Source of the DNA: a virus
Strand: one strand, 5' to 3'
Virus record (IMG/VR): IMGVR_UViG_3300031758_000642
Location: 1 to 22,145 of that record
Length of the DNA stretch: 22,145 nucleotides
Each line of letters begins with the position of its first letter. Positions within the stretch are counted from its first letter, which is position 1. The notes beneath the pieces are model-generated. The model searched no databases. It saw only the letters and a program-made list of their open reading frames with translations, and was not told the origin of the DNA. A program made the position numbers and the translations under genes. This document shows positions 12,171 through 17,479 of the stretch, piece by piece.

Positions 12171-12199
12171 TGTTTACCTTTATTGGTTATTATAGTCAA
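12171..12199 (-). promoter_or_regulatory. Possible promoter for the minus early operon
   Basis: On the minus strand TTGACT (12199-12194), 17 bases, then TAAACA (12176-12171), about 29 bases upstream of the nuclease ATG at 12142. The -35 is good and the -10 is weak. The divergent plus-strand promoter at 12222-12250 is only 23 bases away. Confidence 0.4.
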
Positions 12200-12221
12200 T
12201 ACATATTTTTAAATTATTTAT

Positions 12222-12250
12222 TTGACATATAATCATTATGGTTATATAGG
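12222..12250 (+). promoter_or_regulatory. Sigma-70-type promoter for the plus early block
   Basis: Perfect TTGACA at 12222-12227 with a 17-base spacer to TATAGG at 12245-12250 (or TATATA at 12243-12248 with 15). It lies just before the leader AACGAAAGG and the ATG at 12274. This is the best promoter match in the window and fits recognition by host RNA polymerase. Confidence 0.6.
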
Positions 12251-12273
12251 GATTTTTAACGAAAGGAATAATA

Positions 12274-12360
12274 ATGAAACTTAAAAACCAACTAAAAAAA
12301 CTACTTAAAAAGTATCACAAAACATTTGATTGTTTTGGCAACAGAAGGAAAAATAAATGA
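12274..12360 (+). CDS. 28-residue basic leader-type micro-protein
   Basis: Reads MKLKNQLKKLLKKYHKTFDC followed by FGNRRKNK. It is an amphipathic, strongly basic peptide. GAAAGG 8 bases before the ATG and an ATGA overlap with the HTH gene support translation, and coupling would raise expression of the regulator. It is the first gene after the plus-strand promoter. Function unknown. Confidence 0.55.
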   Translation: MKLKNQLKKLLKKYHKTFDCFGNRRKNK

Positions 12361-12572
12361 CACTAAACGAGTACAAAGAAAAGCACAAACTTAGCAATAA
12401 AGATCTTGCAAAGTTAATAGGATTAACAGGCAAGAATCCTATCGTATCTGTGATTAGGTATTTAAAGTCAGAGAGAATACCTCATCCTAGATTTATGAAA
12501 GTGATAACAGAAAAGACAGGTGTTCAACCTAATAGCTTTTACGAGGAGTGGTATGACAAGTATAAAATATGA
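12357..12572 (+). CDS. Small helix-turn-helix protein, Cro/regulator-like
   Basis: 71 residues. LNEYKEKHKLSNKDLAKLIG looks like helices 1-2 of a Cro/CI-type fold, and NPIVSVIRYLKSERIPHP supplies the recognition helix and wing. KVITEKTGVQPNSFY then resembles the usual ...I...TGV...DF end of this family. It is probably a DNA-binding transcriptional regulator. The gene sits in the divergent early region, so repression of the promoters at 12171-12250 is a reasonable guess. Confidence 0.65.
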   Translation: MTLNEYKEKHKLSNKDLAKLIGLTGKNPIVSVIRYLKSERIPHPRFMKVITEKTGVQPNSFYEEWYDKYKI

Positions 12573-12816
12573 AAAGGCAATCGTAATTTGGGAAGATATT
12601 AACAGTTGCGATAGTGCATGGAACAGTCAATCAGATTTAGAAAATCTTAAACCTGCTATGTGTAATACAATAGGTTATCTTTATGAAGACAATCCTAACT
12701 TTATTAAAATGTTTGCAACATACAGCATAGATCCAAACACTGATGAACTAGACGTTGGAGATGCAATTGTTATTCCAAAAGGTTGTGTTGTTTCAATTAA
12801 AAAATTGGAGAACTAA
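12553..12816 (+). CDS. Small early protein of unknown function
   Basis: 87 residues from ATG 12553, chosen over an in-frame start at 12520 because GAGGAG lies 5-10 bases before it. Begins MTSIKYEKAIVIWEDINSCD, then has a CNTIGYLYEDNPNFIKMFAT segment and ends DVGDAIVIPKGCVVSIKKL. The pattern IGYL....D....... (V)GD.(I)VIPKGCV.SI is seen in phage proteins of no known role. Overlaps the HTH gene by 20 nt. Confidence 0.6.
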   Translation: MTSIKYEKAIVIWEDINSCDSAWNSQSDLENLKPAMCNTIGYLYEDNPNFIKMFATYSIDPNTDELDVGDAIVIPKGCVVSIKKLEN

Positions 12817-12981
12817 ATGATTGATCAAGAGCTGCATGTTGAGGATGTAATAGAAATGTACAACGAAAAGATTTTAATTCTTCAAAAAGAAATAGATAGA
12901 TTAAACGAAGAGATACAAGTTCTTAACATTGAACTAATGAAAGAAAGATCTAAGAACTATGGCAAGAGAGATATACTTTAG
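12817..12981 (+). CDS. 54-residue coiled-coil protein
   Basis: Starts MIDQELHVEDVIEMYNEKIL immediately after the previous stop, then has a regular heptad helix (KEIDRLNEEIQVLNIELMKE). It probably forms dimers or oligomers. TTGGAG lies about 7 bases before the ATG. Its last 23 nt overlap the next gene. No family recognised. Confidence 0.6.
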   Translation: MIDQELHVEDVIEMYNEKILILQKEIDRLNEEIQVLNIELMKERSKNYGKRDIL

Positions 12982-13390
12982 TAAAGCAAGAGTTAATTGG
13001 TACAATGAATGGCATCGCCAGATACAGAATGATCATTGGCGTATGATTGATATAGACTCTTACGAGTATTGTAATGAATGTAGAAATGGCATAGCCATTA
13101 TTGAAACTACCTACGATGTAGGTAAATATAATAAGGTTGCATATTTAACAGCAGATATTGGTACTAAACTAGGCATACCTGCGTATATAGTTTATTATAA
13201 CATTGAGGGTGCTGACTATCCAACGTTTAAGATCGCAAAAATTAATACCATTTTGGAGGAAATAGACCCCATTTCTGAGGGTTCTTTGATTGAATTAAAT
13301 GAGCAGGAATATATAGGTTATTTGAATTGGTTAAGACAACAGCATGTTTGCAAAGCTAAACATGAAGTAAAACAGCATAAATGCAGGTAA
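12959..13390 (+). CDS. Putative PD-(D/E)XK-fold protein with Cys pair
   Basis: 143 residues. The sequence MIDIDSYEYCNECRNGIAIIETTYDVGKYNKVAYLTADIGTKL is a core with Asp (IDIDS), CNEC (C38, C41), IIE and a later K, followed by GIPAYIVYYN. Such an (I)DIDS.E.C..C..PLA.IE...D.G...K....(L)A...GIPA..V.Y pattern recurs in phage proteins and looks like a small restriction-enzyme-type fold with a metal-binding knuckle. The nuclease role is inferred. The start overlaps the coiled-coil gene. The C-terminal 20 residues are Lys/His-rich. Confidence 0.45.
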   Translation: MAREIYFSKARVNWYNEWHRQIQNDHWRMIDIDSYEYCNECRNGIAIIETTYDVGKYNKVAYLTADIGTKLGIPAYIVYYNIEGADYPTFKIAKINTILEEIDPISEGSLIELNEQEYIGYLNWLRQQHVCKAKHEVKQHKCR

Positions 13391-13393
13391 ATC

Positions 13394-14152
13394 ATGGGTA
13401 AATACGCAAGCCATATAAGAGTTCCTGTAAGTTTATTTAAGAACGATATATTCTTAGGCTTGGCAGGTAGGAATAAAGCCGATTGTTTAGCGATACTTGT
13501 TGTGCTTTTGAGATACTCAAATCAGAAGACAGGCGAATGCTACCCACGTCTTGCTCATATGCACAGCCTACTTGGACTATCTAAGGCTACAATTTATAGA
13601 CGTATTAAGTTAATGGTGTCTATTGGTTTGCTTAAAAAGAAGCGGCTTTCCTCTACTAATTTGTATAAACTTAACCCTATTTTAATGGTAGGGAGCAGTC
13701 AGGGTGACGTGAGTGATACGTCAGGGGGACTGATCAGTGCAGTCAGGCTGACTGGTATTAATAAAGATAACTTTAATATATATCTTAATAGAAATAATTC
13801 TAATAATAAAATGGATAATGATAATAGAATAGATGATATTATAAATAGGTATAAGAATGATAAAGATGTATTGATTAGTACATTGTCTAAATTCTTACAG
13901 ACTACCCCACTTGCCGAACATAACAAGCTATTAAACAACCCAACTTATAAATGGTATATGAAGCTAGTGTTGGAATATAGACAGCAAGAGCTACGCCAAA
14001 AAAAACTACTGCCTGAAACTATTGCAAAGCAAAAGATAACAGAGGCTTTACAAGCCAATGGCAAGAAGCGAAGCGAGAGATATGTTGCTCGTGTTAAGTA
14101 CAATAAGGCAAATGGAATTAAGCCTTGGGAGAGTAAGAAAAACAAATTCTAA
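13394..14152 (+). CDS. Helix-turn-helix replication-type protein
   Basis: 252 residues. The N-terminal half is a winged-helix domain of the HTH_36/replication-protein type: RVPVSLFKNDIFLGLAGRNK (1-27), a CLAILVVLLRYSNQKTGECYP helix and turn, then SLLGLSKATIYRRIKLMVSIGLLKKKR with the recognition helix near 67-80. The middle is Asn/Asp-rich linker. The C-terminal half is helical and basic, ending RVKYNKANGIKPWESK. Phage proteins of this design often initiate replication or recruit host helicase. It is probably the phage replication initiator or a loader; this is inferred from fold and neighbours. Confidence 0.65.
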   Translation: MGKYASHIRVPVSLFKNDIFLGLAGRNKADCLAILVVLLRYSNQKTGECYPRLAHMHSLLGLSKATIYRRIKLMVSIGLLKKKRLSSTNLYKLNPILMVGSSQGDVSDTSGGLISAVRLTGINKDNFNIYLNRNNSNNKMDNDNRIDDIINRYKNDKDVLISTLSKFLQTTPLAEHNKLLNNPTYKWYMKLVLEYRQQELRQKKLLPETIAKQKITEALQANGKKRSERYVARVKYNKANGIKPWESKKNKF

Positions 14153-14620
14153 ATGGCAGGATTTAAAAGTAAAAAGATATTTTGTATGGGTAAGTCTAGG
14201 CTATCAGGAAAAGCCTGTCAAGCTAAAGGATTTCCTACAAATAGCTTTACCAAAGAAGGAGTTCAGAAATATCTATGTCGTTTTCATGGTGGTCAGAATT
14301 CTGATTACTTTGGATTTAGGGACAGAGCTGGAAAAGGTGGATTTAAAAAAGATAATTATTCACATGCGTCTAGGCTCAGACAACTATGTACTTTGAAACA
14401 ATTTAAAGATAAACCAATTGAATATGTCAGAGATTACTACGAAAGAAACATCAAAGAACGAATTGACAATCAGCAATTCAGATCTGAATACAGTAGAAGA
14501 GCTTCTCGTAAGTGGGAAAACACTTACAGAAATTTTTTCAGATCAAAAAGTGTTGCCGATCAGCTTACACAAATTTCACTTTTGGTTAAGAAAACCAGAG
14601 AACAAGGAAGCAAAGATTAG
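14153..14620 (+). CDS. Cys-rich HGG-type protein, overlapping terminase small subunit
   Basis: 155 residues. The N-terminal third has CMGKSRLSGKACQAKGF followed by KYLCRFHGGQNSDYFG, which matches the C.....TG..C......G..CR.HGG design of HGGxTG-type phage proteins (possible zinc ligands C11, C22, C42 and a His). The C-terminal half is helical and basic; its last 66 codons also encode the N-terminus of the terminase small subunit in another frame. Starts directly after the previous stop with no clear ribosome binding site. Its place next to the terminase suggests a DNA-handling partner; unproven. Confidence 0.6.
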   Translation: MAGFKSKKIFCMGKSRLSGKACQAKGFPTNSFTKEGVQKYLCRFHGGQNSDYFGFRDRAGKGGFKKDNYSHASRLRQLCTLKQFKDKPIEYVRDYYERNIKERIDNQQFRSEYSRRASRKWENTYRNFFRSKSVADQLTQISLLVKKTREQGSKD

Positions 14621-14939
14621 AATATTAGAAGCTCAAAAGTTAGGAGTTCAGACTTTAGTTGATAAACTTTTAGAGATCTATATGCAGGATATATCTGGTA
14701 AACAACTAGATCCTAATGTTATTGCTTGGACTAGGGAGAAGACAAAATTTATACAATTCCTGGCTACTAAAATTACAGATCTATACTCAGACAATAAACC
14801 ACAAGAAAGCAACGTCAAACAAACTATAACTGTGTCTTGGCTTGACAGTCCAGAACTTCAAAAACAATATTTAGATCTAGAAGCAGAAGAACTGAAAGAA
14901 ATTAATACAAAGGAAATTCCAAACAAGCCAAACAATTAG
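14424..14939 (+). CDS. terS: Terminase small subunit (Sf6-like)
   Basis: 171 residues from ATG 14424; a TTG at 14418 is an alternative. The N-terminal domain has VEELLVSGKTLTEIF, then HKFHFWLRKPENKEAK, an HTH matching (I)(A/C)..I..G.(S/T)L..IC......(P)....(V)..WL....(E)F of phage small terminases, and EAQKLGVQTLVDKLLEI as the linker helix. The middle DPNVIAWTREKTKFIQFLATKITDLYSD corresponds to the (V).R.KL....(K)W...KL.P..Y.DK oligomerisation region. It recognises packaging DNA for the large subunit. About 197 nt overlap the preceding gene in another frame. The large subunit lies 2.5 kb away, after a minus-strand block. Confidence 0.75.
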   Translation: MSEITTKETSKNELTISNSDLNTVEELLVSGKTLTEIFSDQKVLPISLHKFHFWLRKPENKEAKIRILEAQKLGVQTLVDKLLEIYMQDISGKQLDPNVIAWTREKTKFIQFLATKITDLYSDNKPQESNVKQTITVSWLDSPELQKQYLDLEAEELKEINTKEIPNKPNN

Positions 14940-15220
14940 ATACTATCATCAAATTTATAGTCAATTGCTCTATGCTCGTTCTCTCTAAATAGTATTTGTT
15001 TAACTTCAAGATTATCTTTAAACATATCCTCTACGTTGTAATTATTTTCTTTAATGTGCTTATCTATTAGGTTGTTGATCAACTTAGATATTGTTAAGTC
15101 TTCATGTACAGCACAGGAAATTACTTTCTTCCATACGCTTAGTTTAAGGCTTAAAGTTTTTCTATTAGATACAACGTCAGCAACATTTAATATTATCTTT
15201 TTTTTATTGTGCGTATTCAT
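14936..15220 (-). CDS. Ribbon-helix-helix-like regulator
   Basis: 94 residues. After a basic arm, KTLSLKLSVWKKVISCAVHEDLTISKLINNLIDKHI (about 21-56) has the ribbon-helix-helix layout: a beta strand with alternating Leu/Ser/Lys, a first helix, a (D)LT(I)S turn, and a second helix. The C-terminal 40 residues are acidic. It is probably a dimeric DNA-binding repressor. It ends in a 4-nt convergent overlap with the terminase small subunit gene, and its start overlaps the upstream gene by 17 nt. Confidence 0.6.
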   Translation of the reverse strand: MNTHNKKKIILNVADVVSNRKTLSLKLSVWKKVISCAVHEDLTISKLINNLIDKHIKENNYNVEDMFKDNLEVKQILFRENEHRAIDYKFDDSI

Positions 15221-15410
15221 ACTCGTAGTTATCCTCCATTATTTTATGATCTAACAATCTTCTAGAATATAATTCATATTCTATGATCTGTTGGTATATT
15301 ATTTCTCTAATACCTTTTGAATGAACGGATCTATATAAATCAAATTCATTTAAAAGTTTTTCATCATCAAACGTGCTAATGTATTCTTTCATAGTTTGAA
15401 TTGAGTTCAT
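15204..15410 (-). CDS. Small protein of unknown function
   Basis: 68 residues, helical, charged: MNSIQTMKEYISTFDDEKLL, then IIEYELYSRRLLDHKIM, ending in a Tyr/Glu tail. GAAAGG lies 7-12 bases before the ATG at 15410 within the repeated AACTAACTAACTAACGAAAGG leader. No family recognised. Confidence 0.5.
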   Translation of the reverse strand: MNSIQTMKEYISTFDDEKLLNEFDLYRSVHSKGIREIIYQQIIEYELYSRRLLDHKIMEDNYEYEYAQ

Positions 15411-15428
15411 GTTTATACCTTTCGTTAG

Positions 15429-15590
15429 TTAGTTAGTTAATCGCATAGCATATTTAATAACTTGCTTTGCTTGTTGTTTATTATCAACAAATATAAATCT
15501 ATTCTTGTCGTAAGAATAATTTAAAAAGTTGGATAATTCTTTTTTATTAAATTTAGCTACAGTTTTACTTTTGTAGTCTATGATATACAT
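15429..15590 (-). CDS. 53-residue small protein
   Basis: Begins MYIIDYKSKTVAKFNKKELS and contains RFIFVDNKQQAKQVIKYAM. It has the look of a beta-beta-alpha-type small domain (strand, charged helix, strand, helix). GAAAGG lies 9 bases before the ATG. The last three residues are encoded in the TTAG-repeat leader of the next gene, so the leader and the stop overlap. Function unknown. Confidence 0.55.
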   Translation of the reverse strand: MYIIDYKSKTVAKFNKKELSNFLNYSYDKNRFIFVDNKQQAKQVIKYAMRLTN

Positions 15591-15603
15591 AGTTATCCTT
15601 TCG

Positions 15604-15723
15604 TTAGTAGTTAGTTAGTTTAAAGTATTCATCTAGGTAAACCAATAAATGAATTGCAGCATAACCTAGTAGAATTATTATAGCTGTAGCAATTAATGCT
15701 TTTAGATCTGATCTATTAAACAT
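15604..15723 (-). CDS. 39-residue membrane micro-protein
   Basis: MFNRSDLKALIATAIIILLG, followed by a short amphipathic helix with YAAIHLLVYLDEYFKLTNY. One membrane segment lies at residues 9-28. The ATG overlaps the stop of the preceding gene by one base (TAATG), indicating coupling. Small membrane proteins like this can act in early takeover or superinfection exclusion, but nothing in the sequence says which. Confidence 0.55.
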   Translation of the reverse strand: MFNRSDLKALIATAIIILLGYAAIHLLVYLDEYFKLTNY

Positions 15724-15908
15724 TATGCTACCTCCTGTTGTTTAAACTCTTCTATTTCTGTATCCATATAATTTTCAAAGTAATCATCTTCTAATGCTTC
15801 AACTATTTTATCTTCAATAAAATTATTGTAAGCATCTTCTTTATTCTTACCTTCAACTATATATTTTCTAATTAAGCCAGGATATTCTGTTATTACATAT
15901 TTTTTCAT
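15723..15908 (-). CDS. Small acidic protein behind the repeated leader
   Basis: 61 residues: MKKYVITEYPGLIRKYIVEG, a helix with KNKEDAYNNFIEDKIV, then an acidic end (EALEDDYFENYMDTEIEEF). The layout resembles small (K)Y.V....G..(R)KY.VEA.N.EEA...F phage proteins of unknown function. Its 23-nt leader (15911-15933) is identical to that of the 15932-16342 gene, so both probably share the same translation signals. GAAAGGG is the ribosome binding site. Confidence 0.55.
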   Translation of the reverse strand: MKKYVITEYPGLIRKYIVEGKNKEDAYNNFIEDKIVEALEDDYFENYMDTEIEEFKQQEVA

Positions 15909-15910
15909 TT

Positions 15911-15933
15911 TATAACCCTTTCAGTTGTTATTT
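15911..15933 (-). repeat. Conserved 23-nt gene leader, copy 1
   Basis: Identical on the same strand to 16345-16367; contains GAAAGGG and AACAACTG on the minus strand. It precedes the 15908 ATG by two bases and carries the ribosome binding site. Confidence 0.85.
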
Positions 15934-16342
15934 AATTAGATCTATAAACGTAATAAGTATTACCATTTACATTTACTTCATTTTCTTCATGATCGTATGA
16001 AGCAATAAAATGTCCACGACCATCAGAACAAACAGCATCACTAACAAAATGATCGAAGTCTTTTATTAATGATTTAATTGCTTCGTTGCTATCTTCATGA
16101 AGCTCTTGAAGTTTTTTAATAACTTCTTCATCTACTTCAGTATGAGCTGCAATAAAATCAGATCTAAAAAAGCAAACGCTTTCTTCAATGTAATTATATA
16201 CAGCTTCATCAGCTTCATCATCAGTATAGACTAAGTAATCATCCATGCTATTAACTGCTTCATCAATAGAGCAATCAAGATGTTTAGCTAACGCTTCAAT
16301 TTTTTCTTGTTCTGTTTTATCTACTGTTTTTACTTGTGTCAT
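15932..16342 (-). CDS. Acidic conserved phage protein (SDGRGHFIASYD motif)
   Basis: 136 residues, strongly acidic. IEALAKHLDCSIDEAV, MDDYLVYTDDEADEAVYNYI, FFRSDFIAAHTEVDEEVI, then DHFVSDAVCSDGRGHFIASYDHEENE and a final YYVYR. The (L)(V)(L)TD.EAD......YI..S...(F)......HT.....(E)...(I)..........DGRGHF..SYDG.E pattern is frequent in phages; no biochemical role is established. The charge allows DNA mimicry, but that is inference. Its leader is identical to that of the preceding downstream gene. A TTGACA lies 53-58 bases upstream of the ATG. Confidence 0.6.
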   Translation of the reverse strand: MTQVKTVDKTEQEKIEALAKHLDCSIDEAVNSMDDYLVYTDDEADEAVYNYIEESVCFFRSDFIAAHTEVDEEVIKKLQELHEDSNEAIKSLIKDFDHFVSDAVCSDGRGHFIASYDHEENEVNVNGNTYYVYRSN

Positions 16343-16344
16343 AT

Positions 16345-16367
16345 TATAACCCTTTCAGTTGTTATTT
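16345..16367 (-). repeat. Conserved 23-nt gene leader, copy 2
   Basis: Second exact copy, before the ATG at 16342. A shorter form (CAACTGAAAGGG) precedes the DnaA-like gene at 9012-9023, and CAACTGAAAGG precedes the plus-strand gene at 20884. Confidence 0.85.
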
Positions 16368-16371
16368 TTAT

Positions 16372-16400
16372 ATTTAATATTATTATAACCAATTTGTCAA
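16372..16400 (-). promoter_or_regulatory. Possible promoter for the 16342 minus operon
   Basis: TTGACA on the minus strand (16400-16395) is perfect; 17 bases further is TTAAAT (16377-16372), a weak -10. The spacer contains ATTGGTTATAATA, a motif also found in the divergent early promoter region at 12182-12194 (one mismatch). Confidence 0.4.
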
Positions 16401-16411
16401 TAGTTAATTAA

Positions 16412-16555
16412 TTAATAACCAAGCCAAATTTTTACATACTTAGTTCTATAGCAACTCTTATTACCAAAAGTTTTTAAGAAGTGCTTAAGCTCAAGTAATC
16501 TCATTCCATGTGCTTTAAGTAGTTTAATTGTTTTCTCTCTTGTCATTACAGGCAT
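16412..16555 (-). CDS. 47-residue basic helical protein
   Basis: MPVMTREKTIKLLKAHGMRL then LELKHFLKTFGNKSCYRTKY and VKIWLGY. Two short helices and a Tyr/Lys-rich end; the pattern (R)E..IKLLK.HGM.LLELK.FL resembles a compact DNA-binding HTH-like unit but is too short to be sure. AAGGAG is 7 bases before the ATG, an excellent ribosome binding site. It is the first gene of the minus block that diverges from the late promoter at 16574. Confidence 0.6.
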   Translation of the reverse strand: MPVMTREKTIKLLKAHGMRLLELKHFLKTFGNKSCYRTKYVKIWLGY

Positions 16556-16573
16556 TTTATTTCTCCTTTGTTG

Positions 16574-16601
16574 TTTACTTAATAACCTTTTAGGGTATAA
16601 T
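16574..16601 (+). promoter_or_regulatory. Promoter for the rightward late block
   Basis: TTTACT (16574-16579), spacer 16, perfect TATAAT (16596-16601). It lies in the divergent gap between the 16555 minus gene and the 16624 plus gene and could drive packaging and head genes. Confidence 0.5.
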
Positions 16602-16623
16602 ATAATTAATGTAAATAGATAAA

Positions 16624-16758
16624 ATGAATAAAAATATTAAGCTATTGAATTTATTATGTTTTATTTTTAGAGTGTTATTTTATGCGACAAAAGAAAGGGA
16701 AGACAAAAAGAAAAGATATATAGAAAAGAAATGCCAAACGAAATTATCAACAGCTTAA
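16624..16758 (+). CDS. 44-residue possible membrane/basic micro-protein
   Basis: MNKNIKLLNLLCFIFRVLFY is followed by a charged helix (ATKEREDKKKRYIEKK) and CQTKLSTA. A hydrophobic stretch at 6-20 could insert in a membrane. No good ribosome binding site is visible before the ATG, so the gene is doubtful; the promoter 16574-16601 would start its transcript about 16 bases before the ATG. Confidence 0.35.
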   Translation: MNKNIKLLNLLCFIFRVLFYATKEREDKKKRYIEKKCQTKLSTA

Positions 16759-17269
16759 CTTGTAGATTGTATTTATAAAACAAAACTAGATCATCAATAA
16801 AACAATAGAAGAAACAAAACCTTTAATTGTGTGAGTAAGTTTTAAACGTAATGTGTTGCATTTATATCACAATCATATTGGTATAAAGTTGGATTTAGAT
16901 AATACATTCAGTTGTATTTAAAACGTGTGTATATCTTCGGAAAGTTTACAGTGATAATAAAAAGTTATCGGAATAAACTATTTAATTTATATCCGTCTAA
17001 ATATGCTTTTAAAAATATCATAATATTTATTGAGGTTTTTGTACAAATTACAAGTTGCATAGGGGGGTATCCCCAAAAATGCCGCCGCACTTCAGATATT
17101 GATATACATGGGACTTGTTAGGATACCTTTAGCCATGTAGTCAGTTTGCCGTAAATTTCACAACACACAAAATCGCTAACTCATAATGGGTATATCCCTA
17201 AAACAACCCACACCTTTTTCCTTTGCCTGACCAACCTTAATATAATATTAAAACACTACCTATTGTAGT
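16759..17269 (+). other. 511-bp gene-poor region with palindromic G/C-rich island
   Basis: No convincing gene. The first 300 bases are plain A/T-rich DNA. At 17062-17074 lies GGGGGGTATCCCC, followed by GCCGCCGCAC at 17081-17090, an unusually G/C-rich patch for this genome. At 17105-17111 and 17133-17139 TACATGG pairs with CCATGTA, enclosing AGG-ATA-CCT. A second GGGTATATCCC is at 17188-17198. A -10-like TATAAT at 17241-17246 and the inverted repeat ACTAC/GTAGT (17255-17259, 17265-17269) lie directly before the next ATG. The position, 300-400 bases before the large terminase, suggests a packaging signal or regulatory region. Confidence 0.5.
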
Positions 17270-17479
17270 ATGTTTGAAAATATGCACCAAGATGATGATG
17301 ACTTTTACAATTCCAATGTAAAAGCAGTTGTATTTATAGAAAAGGATAATTCCATAACTGTTAAGTTCACAGGATTTGAAAGCAAAGAACATTCAGCAAT
17401 ATTTAGTTCTTGGTTAATGATGTTATTGAATATTGAGAATGCAATCATAAATGATGCAAAGTCTAAATCCATACACTAA
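17270..17479 (+). CDS. Small protein coupled to terminase large subunit
   Basis: 69 residues. An acidic start (QDDDDFYN) is followed by VKAVVFIEKDNSITVKFTGF (two strands) and a helix IFSSWLMMLLNIENAII. The pattern (I).F..DG.I.V.F.GF........(A)..W..(M)(L) resembles small proteins encoded before terminases in marine podoviruses. Its stop overlaps the terminase ATG by one base (TAATG), so it may couple translation. Function unknown. It has no visible ribosome binding site; the start codon directly follows a five-pair inverted repeat. Confidence 0.6.
   Translation: MFENMHQDDDDFYNSNVKAVVFIEKDNSITVKFTGFESKEHSAIFSSWLMMLLNIENAIINDAKSKSIH

Noticed and set aside
12520-12816. Longer start at 12520 for the 12553-12816 gene
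   Set aside because: The extra 11 residues overlap the HTH gene, and the GAGGAG site points to the ATG at 12553.
13699-14145. Two minus-strand frames of 79 and 66 codons
   Set aside because: They lie opposite the HTH replication-type gene, are Leu/Ser-rich like typical antisense shadows, and have no start signals.
14058-14396. 112-codon plus-strand frame overlapping the HTH gene and the HGG-protein gene
   Set aside because: Two better supported genes occupy the same DNA in another frame; this frame looks like a shadow.
16912-17121. 69-codon frame in the gene-poor region before the terminase
   Set aside because: It needs a TTG start without a ribosome binding site, and it runs through the palindromic G/C-rich island; composition does not look like a folded protein.
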